DNA from: Rostratula benghalensis
Lineage: Eukaryota > Chordata > Aves > Charadriiformes > Rostratulidae
Reading direction: 5' to 3'
Length of the DNA stretch: 64,000 nucleotides
NCBI GenBank assembly: GCA_013399305.1
Contig: VXAI01000049.1
Span: 1,518,954-1,582,953, forward strand
Shown here: one piece after another, positions 1-12,472 of the stretch
Position numbering within the stretch: the first letter of the stretch is position 1
Layout: each line of letters begins with the position of its first letter
Program-made: the position numbers and the translations under genes
The notes under the pieces: model-generated
What the model was told of the DNA's origin: nothing
The model's database searches: none
What the model saw: the letters and a program-made list of their open reading frames with translations, nothing else

Positions 1-1375
1 AAGGATGCAGAGTGAAGCTGACAAATCAAACATCAGCAAGGCAAAATACCCTGAACACTGGTTTTATTTTTGTCAGCACACCCAGGCGATATTCTGGTCA
101 TGAATATTTCCTCAGGCTGGCAGCAAAGCAGTGTGTTTCCCAGCTGCAAGAACACTGGGGTATTTCCACCACGCTAAAGAAGCAGCAGCAGCCCTGCCCA
201 CCAGATTCAGGTAAATTAATTAAGCTCAGCATCGTTAAAGACTTGCCATTTTTCACTTGTGAAACGACATTGTAGGTAAGGAGGAGTCAGGGCTTTCACC
301 TGAGGCAAGTATTAAGCACAGCTTGAGAGGAGCTGCAGAGGAACATAATGTGTGGATGCAGGTGAGACTGAAAAATGAGATCTAGGTCTAAATTCAGCTA
401 ATGCTCAGCAGAAGTGTGTTCACACTTCTTTACTGCAAAGCTCCGTTAAATGTATGTAAGTGTGTTTGGGGGGGGTGTTCTGCCCTTCTTTTTTTTTTTT
501 TTTTCCTTTTTTTACTATTTTTTCAGGCTGAAAGCCCAAGCATTATTTCATAAATCACTTTAGCATCCTGAGGTAAAGGTGAGAGTGGTTGGTTTTCATC
601 CAAGGTGAAGGCAATAGTTCCTTACCTTAAATGCACATAATGTTCATCAGAAACTCTGGTTGTTTATGAGAGAGGTGTCTTTAGCCAGCAACAAGTAGGT
701 GAGCTGAATCTTTATCTTTTTATTGCACACAAAAAAGATGGAGTGGTGTTCAGAAGAAAAGGGCTAATTTATCTTACTAAAGGTATACCATTTATTTGAT
801 GGTGCCTAAGGAAGTCACAAAATATATTTACCCCAAAAATGTCAGTTTTATTTGTTTGTTATTTAAAAGTTCCTTATAAGTTTGTGCTTTTTAGTTTGAG
901 TCTATCCAAATTTCTATAATGTCCTAGAGAGAGTAGGCATAATTATTTTGTAAAACTATCAACCTTAGTAGTAGAGCACCTGGTGTTCCAAAGGTATTTA
1001 CACTGACTCAGGACTCTTGCAGTATTTCAAGTCAAAAGGTTATTAACCAGTAAATGTTATTTAACCAGTCCTCATGCAAACAGTCAGGCCACACCTTGCT
1101 CCAAGCTTTCAGCAGTACTGGATCTCTGTAAAGTGCATGCTTATGGTTTGCTGGGAAAAACAAGTGTTTAATGCAATTTTCATAAATTATATTTTCCAAA
1201 TAGTCTGTCTTCTGCTCCTTGGGCAAAAAAACCCCCAACAAACCACCCCAACCTTTTCTCAGCATCAGAGCTAAACCAGCCCTTTATTTGTTGTACGTGT
1301 AGTTTCTATATCTGCAGTTATTTTATTATATATGTCTATCCTCCATTTTGTGTTTGCCAGGAAGGGCCTTCTTTT

Positions 1376-1402
1376 ACATATATATAAATATATATATATA
1401 TG
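1376..1402. repeat. (TA)n microsatellite
   Basis: An interrupted TA dinucleotide run (TATATATAAATATATATATA). Confidence 0.85.
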
Positions 1403-1760
1403 TGTTTAACTCCCTCTGCTCATAACTAATTAACTCTCCATTAAGGTTTAAATTCTGCTCTCAGGTTGACAAAGAAATGGGGCACAAGGCTATAAAGTTG
1501 TAATAAGAGGTGTTTAGCAAGGTTCCATCCTACCTATACTAGAGATTCTTCATCGTGTGTGAAAGTCATTGAGGCTCTGTGAGGGTTCCTAGAATTATCT
1601 GTACAGAAGAAAACAATTGTAAAGGTCCTATTGTGGAAGAGCACTGAAGCACATGATTTACTCTCAGGCTGCAAGCAGTCCCATTGATTTCAGAAACTAG
1701 TGACATGCAGAAGGTTAAACATGTGCTTTGCTGGGTAGAGGCCAAAAACTTTTAATGTTA

Positions 1761-1834
1761 TTTAAAAAAAAAAAGCAACAAACCCAACAACCCCTCCCCC
1801 CACCCAAAAAGAAAAAAATAAGAAAAAAACCCCT
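1761..1834 (+). repeat. A/C-rich low-complexity tract
   Basis: A-runs alternate with CAACAAACCC and CCCCTCCCCCCACCC. The open frame here encodes K/P/Q-rich junk and is compositional. Confidence 0.8.
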
Positions 1835-4290
1835 TGACCAAACAAACAGTTATAAAGATAAGTTGTATTTTAAGTCAGGATATAGAAGACCCAGCTCTGG
1901 TTCAAAAATCAGCTGGTTATTTTTGCGAACACAGTAGGATTTGTTGGCTCTCTTGCTGCTGTAAGCACAGCAGGCCCCCTGTGCATCATCCCTTCCCGGG
2001 CCAGACATGGACTGTGCTTATATTAACTTTCCTTCACAGGTTGCCTATTCACTGGAATTCACCCTTCAAAGACCAGTTGTAGAAAAGCCTCTGAGCACAT
2101 GGAGCTGTACTGTTAAATACAGGGTGGAGGTTTTAAAGACATTACAGTTAACTTTGAATTCTGAGCAGGTGCAATTCAGTATCTCCTGACCAAACTCCTG
2201 TAAACTCAGGTTTGAGGAATAGATTAATTCCGGACTCTATTCTCTGCTACATTATCAGAGGCAAACTACCTCATGCCACTGGAATACTGTGCCATATATT
2301 TAATGACTGTAATTCTGAAGATTTCTACACAATAGAAGTGCTGGGTCTAAGTGAGTTACAAAATTTACACTCTGGCAGTGGGAAAAAACCACCAGAACTC
2401 CTTAAAGTGTAAAATCTAATTCAGAAAAGGGAAAAATCAAGTAAGATAACGAGCTCTCTTTGTATATGTCTTCAGTTTCTATTTCAGTGTGATCTTGGAT
2501 TTATAACTCATGAGCTCTAATAGTCTTTATAGTTCATCCACCATCTTTAATTTCTTTCATATTGATTTTGATGAGATTTCAGATGCCTCCCATGCTGACT
2601 CACTCTCTCCTAATTTTCTGGAAGGAANAAATTAAGACAGAATGGTGTTCTAACTCTGCACTTCATCATTATGCATTCATCAGCTCTATGTCAGCAATAC
2701 TTCAGCAGTATGAGATTCTTAAGTCTCCAGAAACTGTAGCACAACTTCACTAATTCCTCTCTGTGTTCTCTTCCCTTGATAGGTTCTTGAGAAATTAATT
2801 TTATATAATTAACACAAATACAGCAACTACAACAGGGTTAGGCAGGATTTTGGATCATCCACTTCCTTGGCTCTATATTAAGAGCAAACCTTGTTTAGAG
2901 TGATCTTTCAGAGCTACTTCAGGCTGTGAAATCTGTTTGAGATGGCTATCCTCCCTCCCCCCCCAAAAAAATTTGATCAATGGAGTGATCCATGGTTATT
3001 CCTGGAGTTGTCATTTTTAGGAATGTCACTCCATGAGTTGTCATCCACTGACGGTGCAAGTGGATTAAAAAGCATTCATGGATGAAGTTACTGAGGAATA
3101 GCTCTTCTGAAGCAAATTTCAGAAGCTACTAGTAATGTCTATACTGGGATTTAAGGGCTGAGAAGACCTGCTTGTTCTGGTGAGAATCATGCATGCCTTA
3201 TCTAGCAGAGTGCATGTTTCCATCATCTGAAAGTGCTGGGTGAATGCCAGGGCACTGCAAATTTTGGAGGAGCCTCTCTTCCACTCGTTTGGAAGTTCCG
3301 TTCTGTAATGAGAAAATCGGTGTCATATCCAGCTGATAAAGGGATGGGGAAAAACATAAGGGGAAGGAAAACATCCAAAGGGCCCTGTTGAATCTTTCAT
3401 GATGGAAAATGGAAAAAGTCCATGCTTTGATGCCTGATGTTCCCCCATCTATGAAATAATGGAAAAGAGTTCTGAAAGTTTGGGCCGTATTTACATTCCC
3501 ACACTTAAGAGTTTTATTCATGTCCTCATAAATAAGTTATCTTTAACTGCAACCAAAAAAGGATCTTGTACAGTTTAGTACCCCTTTATGGTTGACATTG
3601 ATTTAAAACACTCTGTAAGGGGCATAGTACTGCAGGATCAATTAAAAGTAAATGCAGTCATGAAAGTTACATGAAGTACTGTCTGCCAGAGCCTCGCAGA
3701 CACCGTTCTTCACACAGCTGTTTGCCACCTTAGCTAAACAAAAAAAACCCCAACAGCTATATATGTAGTGTATTTCATACCGGTTGGTGGCCTTAGGACA
3801 GGAAGGCCTGGCCAAATCAAGTCTTCTCAGATAAAAATCTTAAGCAGTGTTAAAAAAAGTTCTTAACTTAGTCTGTTAAAGCATTCAAGTCAGGCTTCTT
3901 TCAAAACAGCCACCAAAATAGATGTGCTGACTGGAGGGTCTCACCAAGGGAGGTCATAAAACATTATTGTTAATCACTACATTTGTGCTAAGAAAATCAA
4001 CAAAACCAAAACAAAAATCCAGACAAACCTCCCACTAGTGTTTTCAGCTCTTCCTAGTTCCAATTGTTCCTATTCACAACCTTAAATATAAAAAGAAAGA
4101 TGTGCATAAAATTGTGTGTCAGATGGGAACCAGCCTTCCCACATGTTGGGGAAGGGTTGCCACGACAGGTTTTCTGTTGTGACACAAATGTACACCCAGC
4201 TGTACATTTGTACAGTGGCTTTTGTAGACATACCCCACCCCCAAAAAATGTAGCAGTAAGAAACCCATTACAGGTGCTTTGAATAACAGT

Positions 4291-5018
4291 TCATAGAATC
4301 ATAGAATTGTTCAGGTTGGAAAAGACCCTTGGGATCATCGAGTCCAAACATCAGCCCCACTCTGCAAATTCCTCCCCTACACCAGATCCCCCCACACCAC
4401 ATCTCAACCACTCTCAAACACACTCAGGGATGGGGACTCAACCCCCTCCCCTGGGCAGCCCATTCCAGGCTCTGACCACTCTTTCTGGAAAATACTCTTT
4501 CCTAATGTTCAGCCTAAACCTACCCTGTTGCAGCTTGGAGCCATTCCCTCTTGTTCTATGGCTAATTCCCTGTGAGAAGAGACCAGCACCAACCTCTCTT
4601 CAATGTCCTTTCAAGGAGCTGTAGAGAGGGATGAGGTCTCCCCTCAGCCTCCTCTTCCTCCAACTCAACAGTCCCAGCTCCTTCAATGGCTCTTCATAAG
4701 ATTTATTCTCCAGGCCCTTCCCCAGCTCCGTTGCCCTCCTCTGCAGTGGCTCAAGCCCCTCCAGATCTCTCTGGTGTTGAGGTGCCCAGAACTGGACACA
4801 GGACTCAAGGTCCTTTTCTGCCCAGCAGTTCTCCAGCTACCCTTCCCCAAGCCTGTAGCCATGCATGGGGTTGGTGTGGCCCAAGCGCAGGACCTGGCCC
4901 TTGGCCTTGTTGAAGCTCATCCCATTAACATTGGCCCATCCATCCAATCTATGCAAGTCCCTCTGTAGAGCTTCCCTGCCCTCCTGCAGATCAACACTCC
5001 CACCCAACTGGGTGTCAC
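4291..5018 (-). mobile_element. CR1 LINE fragment, antisense, 5'-truncated, with internal deletion
   Basis: Read on the minus strand this is the 3' part of a CR1 non-LTR retrotransposon: the end of the reverse-transcriptase ORF plus the 3' UTR. The terminal octamer repeat appears on the plus strand as TCATAGAATCATAGAATTG, followed by the CR1 tail GGTTGGAAAAGACC. The body matches the usual CR1 order, including the antisense of the 'gaggctgaggggagacctc' segment near 4,630. About 150-170 bases of the typical body seem to be missing at about 4,812, where 'ggacacaggactcaagg' runs straight into 'tccttttctgcccagcag'. The 5' truncation near 5,018 is normal for CR1. It shares an unusual tail segment (4,370-4,430) with the copy at 25.7 kb. 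Open frames here are decayed antisense or RT remnants, not genes. Confidence 0.95.
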
Positions 5019-8000
5019 AGTTGTATAACGCCTTTTTCCAGTTGTGGGAAGTTTTGTCCCTAAGTGCTGCCTGAGTGAAAAAAGGATATAACTTGCTATT
5101 GCAGAGTTACTCTTGGCAAGACGCTGGAAGGGAACGTTCAGCAATGGTAGAGTCTAGACCACAGGGTCTCCTATGGCCCCTGTAATCCTAATTTTTATGT
5201 ATATACTAACATTTGAGTGAAACAGGAAGTCTAAATTAGGGCAAGTTGCTGTCAGTTCTTGAAATACGAGCTTTTAGAATGTGTCCGAGATGTCAAATTT
5301 ATGTACTCCTTGTGCTGACCTTGCATCTTTTTCCTAATCTATCAAAGATAAGGGGATATCTGTGTGGAGAGTGGAGACCAACTTGCATCACTCCTCTGCA
5401 GATGCTGCTTTGTCCAAACTTTTGAATTGGTATCTGTTTTTTAGATAAATTAAAATCCTTTTTTACTTAAACTCTCAGATAACATTGTGTTCGTTAATAA
5501 AAATCTTTCTTTTAGGTTTCCCAATGGTAGATGAAAGGGATAAGAGTTAGTGCTTATCAATGCAAATACAGTTTCTTACCTGTTCGCTCGCTCAGCTCTG
5601 GTCTCCCAGAATTTCTGTTGATATTTCCTCACGACTGTTTTACCCATTTCTCGAGAACCTGAGAGAATATTCTGGGAAATGCCAGTTTCTTGGCAAGCTG
5701 TTTATTTATAGTGCCAGACTGAAGCGTTTTGGGGCTGAGTGCATCGCAGGGGTCTCCAGGTGGTGGCTGGTTGCTAAAGCCCTGGTAGAAGAATGCTAAT
5801 GAAGTAGATGGGCCAGGATTTGTCCATTTAATCTTAGGTTGTGTCCCAGTGATTTCAGCGATACGTGACGTGGCTAGCATCAAAGTGAGAATTTCAACAC
5901 AGCTTATTATCTTTATCTGTAAACAGCTGTTCATTGTATCACAGAAAACAAACCACTGGATAGCTATAGGATAAACACTTTTAAATCTTTTCCCCAGACT
6001 AGGTGGTACTGTAACTTATATGATAACTAGAGGATGCATATACTTAGGTTAATTGCCAGCTAGCAATATTAAGTCGTTACAGTGTGGTACAGTAGGAGCC
6101 AAGAAAATCCTCTACGTTTGTGTTTGCTGCTGCTAACGTGAATACCTGTGCACAAGAGCAGAAGCGTTTGAAATTACTTCCATTCTCCTTCTGAGGGACT
6201 GTATGTCAACATGTGGTGTCAGAAAAGGAAAGGCAGGCTGTGCCAGAGTGCCTTCTCCCTGCACTGCTGTCGTGTTCTCTTTACATTGTCTGTATTTATG
6301 GATAATCTGTTCCTACGGAAAACACGTTCACGTGGCTTTTATTTTCTTGCTCTTCTTCCACTTGTCAAAAGAGTTAACATCTGTGTCAGCCTATCAGTGT
6401 AACATCATTTTTTTTTCCAAGGAAAAATAGTCCAAGTTTGGACATCTTTTGGCAGGACGGAGGATTTTTGTCCTGCCAGGTGCTGGATAAACAGGCCTGG
6501 CTGTAAATAACAACTTGTGGTATGCTGTTTTCGGTCACGGCGTGATGGAGTTACTCCTCTTACAAGTCATTATAATTATATACTTGTGCACTGTTACAAC
6601 GGTATTTATTCAGTCAATACTTGCTCCAAATCTTAGGACCATAAATACAGGAGTTTTGGGAGTTTATTTTGATAGTTTTGGCAGCTCCGATAACATAATG
6701 TAATAACTGACCACAGTATATTCTCTGCAAAATTGTACAGATTCTATTTAAAAACATAATAATATAAGAAGCTCTGTGTGTGGCACTTTGACAGAAAGAG
6801 AACTTTTTTGCTTTCATCTTTGTAAACAAGAACTCATTTCCTAAATATTTTTATTTCACTTATAGTTGAGGGAGGAGGCAAAATTCTCAAATTATTTGAG
6901 GTAATTCAAACCTCCTGAGAAAACTAAATAATAAAAAAAAAATTCTAATAGTTTGTACCAAGCTGATTTAGGGGTAAAGCTTCATTGACCTCACATCTGA
7001 AGCTTGATTTAATAAGTGGAAGACACCCCAGCTGGGCACTCTGGTAGAGCAAGAGGAACTGCCTGCCAGTCTGACATCCTCTACCAGCTCCAGTCATGGT
7101 CAGTTGTCAGTGCTTTAAGGAAAGCAAAACAAAAACCAGAAGCCAGAAGCCAAATTATACATCAAAAGGGAAGCAGTTTCTCCTCCTGCACTGCAGGCAA
7201 CCAGCAGACCACCTCAGAATGGGATTCATATACTGTGTCAGAAAGAAACAGTCAACAAACAGTCCTCTCAGTCTATACCGCCCCGTATCTACAACAACAG
7301 TCTGTATAGCCAAGAACTCACATTACAAAATCCGTTTGTTAAATTCCAGGATTACCCTGATTTCAGGCATAAAGTCCTTTCCAGAAATCATACTAAACTT
7401 GCAAATAACCTTTATGGTTTTTAACCAAGTGATATATATGCAAAAATAATTGCTCCTCTCGATGAGATTGTGTACGTTAGTTGAGTGATGCGCTATATAG
7501 CCAAAACACAAGCTGAGCTAAGACTTGAAGGATTTTCTTTCTTAATTTATTTTTAATTGGGAAGAAGAGAAAGGCTGATGGCTTGAGATCTTACAATAGA
7601 AATTTGATTCTGGGGGAGAGCAGTCCCAAAATGAAAGATCTCATATAGATGACTTCAAGCCACATTAAGAGCATTGGCTTGTAAGGGATTTTTTCCCACC
7701 AGTCTTGATCAAATCGCACAGCATCGTCTTGGATATGTGCATCTCTGGAAAAATTAAAAATGCCCTTTAATTAGTATTGATATATTTGTGTAATGCTGCC
7801 TTGCCAACTAAGAACATTTTAAAAAAAATGGAAATGTTTTCTATTAGAATGTATTTCTACTAAGCTAGCATGAGCATATGGTATCTTTCTAAAAAGAATG
7901 AATTTAACAGAAAAATTGAGTTTATGGGTACATCAGGTGTTACAAAGAGTCACTACAAATATGGAATACTTTTTGTTAAGCAGCAGTTACAGAGTGATGC

Positions 8001-8499
8001 TTTGACATTCTTAAGCTAGTGTTATGCTTACTGGTGTTCAGAGAGACCCAGCGTGAGTTTTGTGATCAGCTAAAGGACTGGTGCAGCATAGATCAAATAA
8101 CATATTTTATAGTCTGCTATTCAGTAGATACAATTTTGTGAACCAGATACTTAAACTCTCTCCAATTTCAACATTGTTCTGACAGACTAATGGTGAAGAA
8201 ATTGTGGTACCTTGGTGTTAGTAAAGGCATTAGAAATATTACAAGTATTTAGAAGTAGTAACAGTATTGTTTATTCATGTCTGTAGAAGAAATGGATGGG
8301 AAAAAAGGAGTGATCTGTGGTGCTGCAGAAGGTTTTGTACTGTGTGCTGAGCACCACTCTAACTGCTGATTCTGATGGTGTTTCCTATTCAAAGGTAATT
8401 CAAAGCACAGTACCGATTTATACTCAGTTATCCTGTGAATTTAGCTGGGTAATGTGTAGCTTTATGTGAGTATAGCCTTATTTTTCAGTCTTAATTTTG
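5019..8499. other. Intergenic, no gene seen
   Basis: Unique AT-rich DNA with the hairpin at 6,449-6,479. Frames up to 117 codons (7,096-7,449) are unrecognised and have no codon or domain signature. Confidence 0.7.
6449..6479. repeat. Short inverted repeat (hairpin)
   Basis: TGGCAGGAC and GTCCTGCCA form a perfect 9-bp stem around an 11-base loop, GGAGGATTTTT. It lies alone in AT-rich intergenic DNA, and its flanks do not extend the stem. Confidence 0.6.
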
Positions 8500-8960
8500 T
8501 TTGTTTGCTTTCAGCTTTGCATAATTAATTAAAAAGTCTGGTTAATGCAAAAGAAACAGCATGTCCAACTGTTTCTCACAGATGTCAATTGAAATGAGCT
8601 ATCAAATTAATGCCATATGACAATGACAGTTTTGTAAATCATCCTTTGACCTGATTTGCCTCCAAAAGAGTTTATGCCAAAAATATTTATTCTAATACAG
8701 GCACATACCAACCATTTTTATCCCACCCACAAGCAATTTATCCTCGAGTCTTAATGCAGAAAAAATATTTGCAATTAATTGGACGTTTTGCTTGATAAAG
8801 GAATTTCGACTGCTAAACCAGCCAGAGCCAGAATCAAATTTTTACTGTTGGTAAATATTTTACTGTATTCTCTCTACTACTTCTATCAGCAATCTTAATG
8901 ATAGCTACTGATTACCTTCTGTGTAATTAGGGATAGGGAATATTTCTAATTTTTTCAACA
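8500..8960. promoter_or_regulatory. Candidate conserved noncoding element
   Basis: An AT-rich but non-repetitive block with repeated homeodomain-type cores: CATAATTAATTAAAAAG, CAAATTAATGCC and TTGCAATTAATTGG. It also has a nuclear-receptor-like TGACCTGATTTGCC near 8,648 and FOX-type GGTAAATATTTTAC near 8,850. No coding frame spans it. Confidence 0.4.
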
Positions 8961-9824
8961 GACAGAAGCCTGAGGTTCACAGATGAACTACTGTACGGCA
9001 ATCAAAATGCATCAACTTATGGGCCAATATTCTCATTTAATACAAAAAGGCTCTATAATACTTTTTTTTTTTTTCAGTGAAATTTCCATGTTTCTCTCGG
9101 AGAACTTCACTCCTAGTAAAGGAAACCATTTTTTAATTAAGCAGAAGGAATGTAATCATAAAATTGTTCCATTTCTTTTATAGAAGCTAAAAAATACGTA
9201 GTATCATTAAAAATAACATATGATCATTAATGAAAAAGTCATTGTCTGTCCCTAATGCCAGACTTCTTGCTCGACAAGAAAGAGGGAGGAATTGGCATAT
9301 TAAAAGAAGCTGTCTATTGAAAAACACTGAGTTATACTAGAAGTTTCATTTTCATGCACTGTAAGATTTAATATCGTCCAACCAAAGAAAAGAAAAAATG
9401 TGTTTGTATCTCTTTGGGGTCTTTATGGTGAAGAAAGCAAGCAGGAATGGCTTGGCAGATATTTTAGATTGTTTGCTTGAAAGTTGGGTTTTTGTGCTTG
9501 TTTTTAACAGAGAACTATCATGAATAAGAAACAGTTGTTTCTCTGGTGTTAGTTGGGTTTTTCTTATTTTTTTTTTTTCTTTTCTTTTCCTGGAGGATCC
9601 CTTTGTCTCAAGAGGGACTGGAAAGGAATCTTTCACAAAGATTTTCTCTCAGTTGTGGTATTGCTGATGTCAAGCATGCACAAATCCTGAGTCAGCACTC
9701 CAAAAGTCACGAGACTGCGTTAAAAAAAGAAAAAGTGATCTTTTAAAATGTATAAGTGGCACTCTTCTGAGCCTTCATTCTAAACGTATGGCATATTTGT
9801 CTGCTTTTTCTGCAAAGGAAAATC

Positions 9825-9846
9825 TTTTTTTTTTTTTTTTTTTTTT
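9825..9846 (+). repeat. Poly-T tract
   Basis: 22 consecutive T. Similar tracts occur at 489-513, 9,567-9,590, 14,511-14,534, 17,300-17,331, 20,977-20,994, 34,756-34,775 and 60,420-60,434. Confidence 0.9.
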
Positions 9847-11609
9847 AAACAACAGAAGAAAAAAGAAGAAACAGATGAGCTTTCTCAAAATTTCGCATGA
9901 CTCCCAGAAACAGGGTTTTGCAAAAAGTTTGAAGCCTTACCAACCTTGCAACATAATTGCAGGTGCTGGCAACGTGGCAATTATTGGGGAGAACTTTGAT
10001 CTAAGTTGAGGTCAATAAAAACAAATGAAAAAAAAAATGGATTGAAGGAAAAGCAAAGGAACCTTCCTTGGCGTTTCAGAAGCTCGGGCTGCTGTAATGC
10101 CATTTGTTCTGCAGTCCTCCCAAGAAATCCTCACGCGCGAATTCCGAAGAGTAGGCCTCGTGTCTTGAAGGTTAAATAAAAAGACATATACACATCTGAT
10201 TACCAGATACAAGATATAGTCAGATAATGACAAATAACACTTTGATTTTGGCAAAAAAAAAAAGAATAAGCAAGCCAGTGCAGATGCTGCCATTACAAAG
10301 ATGTAAGGCCTTTACCACAGTTTAAAAGACAAAGACTATTTGAATCTAACAACATGGGTTCTGGCCAGAAAAAGCTACAATTCTTTTTAAAAATGTCACC
10401 TCATTCACATTCAATGATCACAGAAAATGGAAACATTTTAAAGGAGTAATTGTAAACATCTGCTAAAGAAAAAACGAAAACATGACTAAGACAGAAATGA
10501 GCTGCCAACATAAAGCATTGTGTGAACAGATCCACCGGAAAAACACCATCTCTGCGGATGGGTTCTATTTGGAATGTGAAAAAATTGATGATTCTTAAAA
10601 AAAAGACTAGAATCCACCTAAAGCCGTTTTACTTTAAGACAGTCTGGCTGTCTACTCAAATGTCAAGGAATGTGGCTACACTTGTGTTTCTGCAGCGGCT
10701 TCGGCCCCTGCTGCTTCTCCTGCCTTGTTCCAGCAGAAGAGTTTGTGCAGTCACAGTGGACTGGACTCAAACTAATCTAACCAATTCTCCCTTTCTTTTT
10801 CAGCTGGGTTATTTTTCACCCAGATTCCTTAAGAAGGCGGCAATGGCAGTGCAGATGGCGATGACAGCTCATACAGGAACGCTGCTAGATTTCTAACCAT
10901 TGCCTCGAAACACTCATTTCCCACCTCAGTGCTGTAATGACAACATAAACAAAGGTAAATCAGGTCCTTCTGTTTCTTATAGAGCCTTCTTCTAATTGGA
11001 GGGCAAGAAACAAGTGGAAGGTATCTACAGGTCTGCACCTCAGCACAACATCTAAAGTTGTCAAGCGGCTTGCGGGACGCAGGGCTGCTTTGTAAGATCT
11101 ACTGACTCCAGCCCAGAGACACAGGCTGACTGAGTTAACACAGAAGAGAAAGTAAAGGTGTGAATTGCCCGGTTTTCCAGGTGTAACTGTGCCGGTTAAA
11201 GACATTTCCATGAACAGCTCATAACGCTGACTGTAGACATCCACCACCACGTGTCCTCTGGCACAAGTGATCGCACGCACTTTTCCTAAAATACTGCCCG
11301 CAGCCTGGCTTTGCTCAAGTCATCTTTTCTTAATGCACACATTACATCTATAAGCAGCTGTTCTGATCAACGTTTTATCACCATCCATTGGTAGAACCTC
11401 ACAGCTCCCCCAGTCCTGATGGCTGACCGTTTGAATTATCCCTAATCTAGCCCTTTTAGTATGGGGAAAATCAGGCAGATGACATGTGGCTGTGCTGGGT
11501 TAAAAGGTTAGTGAGCTCAGGTGTTTTGTCTTCTCTTCCCATGCTGCAGCTTTCCCTGCCTGGAGTCTCTGGTCAAACAGCTAATACTTAAGAATTTTTT
11601 TTCTTTCAC

Positions 11610-11637
11610 TTTTTTTTTTTTTTGTGTGTGTGTGTGC
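11610..11637 (+). repeat. T-tract followed by (GT)n
   Basis: A run of about 14 T, then GTGTGTGTGTGTG. A simple microsatellite. Confidence 0.85.
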
Positions 11638-12422
11638 TTTTTTAAACTGGGTTAACCTGCTGTTTGAATTCACTACCTTACCATAGGATTGCCTGCCCTT
11701 CTGCAGCACAGGGGGCAACACTGGGGAAATAAATACCTGTTGCCAAGATAGGTATTACTCTTTGCTCCAGTGGCAATGCCAGTTTGAGTACAAGGCAAAA
11801 TATCAATTAAAAAAAAAGAGCCCCACAATCTTGAGAATTGACCAGGACTGAAAATGGGTAAATGAACTTGCAGGAAATGGGAGTTGTAGGAGAAGATTCC
11901 TAGAGACCTTGCTGATTAGCTTTCCAAAACACCCTCTGAAGTTAGAAGGACAACAAAGTACTTTGATGTCCATGACTTATTATAGTTCCTACTTGGGCTA
12001 TGTGCTTGTTACATCAAGTTACAGGAGCTTGAAGCCCTGAAGAAAGACTGTGACAGTGGAGGGTAGGGTGGTGGTATTTATTGTTATGTTTATCATGTGC
12101 CATTAAATCTCAAAATGTGTATATAGGTGGTGTTTGGGGAGGTATATTTTTGCTGCTGGAGGTGTAGAAATTAGGTATGTGGAGACCTAAGGACTCTGAG
12201 CAGGTTGCTCCATTTGGGTGTCAACTGAGTCAGTGCTCTGGAAATGTAGCAGGAACTTGATTTCCTTAAACCCCTGAGCAATCAGAGCCAAATAGTAATG
12301 AAAAGCATCTCTCTGAGGAATTTCCTCAGAATGTGGCACAGAATATCAGAAGATCTGTGACAAATCTTTTTGAAGACCTTAAAGATCTATGAAATACTGA
12401 GTATGTACTTTCAAATTGGGGG

Positions 12423-12472
12423 NNNNNNNNNNNNNNNNNNNNNNNNNNNNNNNNNNNNNNNNNNNNNNNNNN
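12423..12472. other. Assembly gap (50 N)
   Basis: A run of exactly 50 Ns directly after a short G-run ('aaattgggggg'). The round number suggests a placeholder of unknown true length. Isolated single Ns also occur at 2,628 and 60,542. Confidence 0.99.

Larger units (their letters stand above)
1..4290. other. Intergenic, AT-rich, no gene seen
   Basis: Only short frames are present. The longest ATG frame (107 codons, minus strand, 3,521-3,198) shows no recognisable domain. Simple tracts are at 489-513, 1,376-1,402 and 1,761-1,834, and there is a single N at 2,628. Confidence 0.7.
8961..12422. other. Intergenic, no gene seen
   Basis: AT-rich DNA with T-tracts and a small CpG cluster near 10,130 (CACGCGCGAATTCCG). 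A 124-codon frame at 10,522-10,896 contains a pyrimidine/AG word near 10,803 but no recognisable protein. The stretch ends at the assembly gap. Confidence 0.65.

Noticed and set aside
3198..3521. 107-codon minus-strand ATG frame
   Set aside because: No domain, no supporting splice or promoter signal, and a length expected by chance.
4603..5144. Frames up to 121 codons around 4.3-5.1 kb
   Set aside because: They lie in an antisense CR1 fragment.
10451..10470. TGTAAACATC, matching the start of the miR-30 family
   Set aside because: The match stops after 10 bases and no hairpin surrounds it.
10522..10896. 124-codon plus-strand frame with a pyrimidine/AG word near 10,803
   Set aside because: The peptide is unrecognised and there is no convincing donor.
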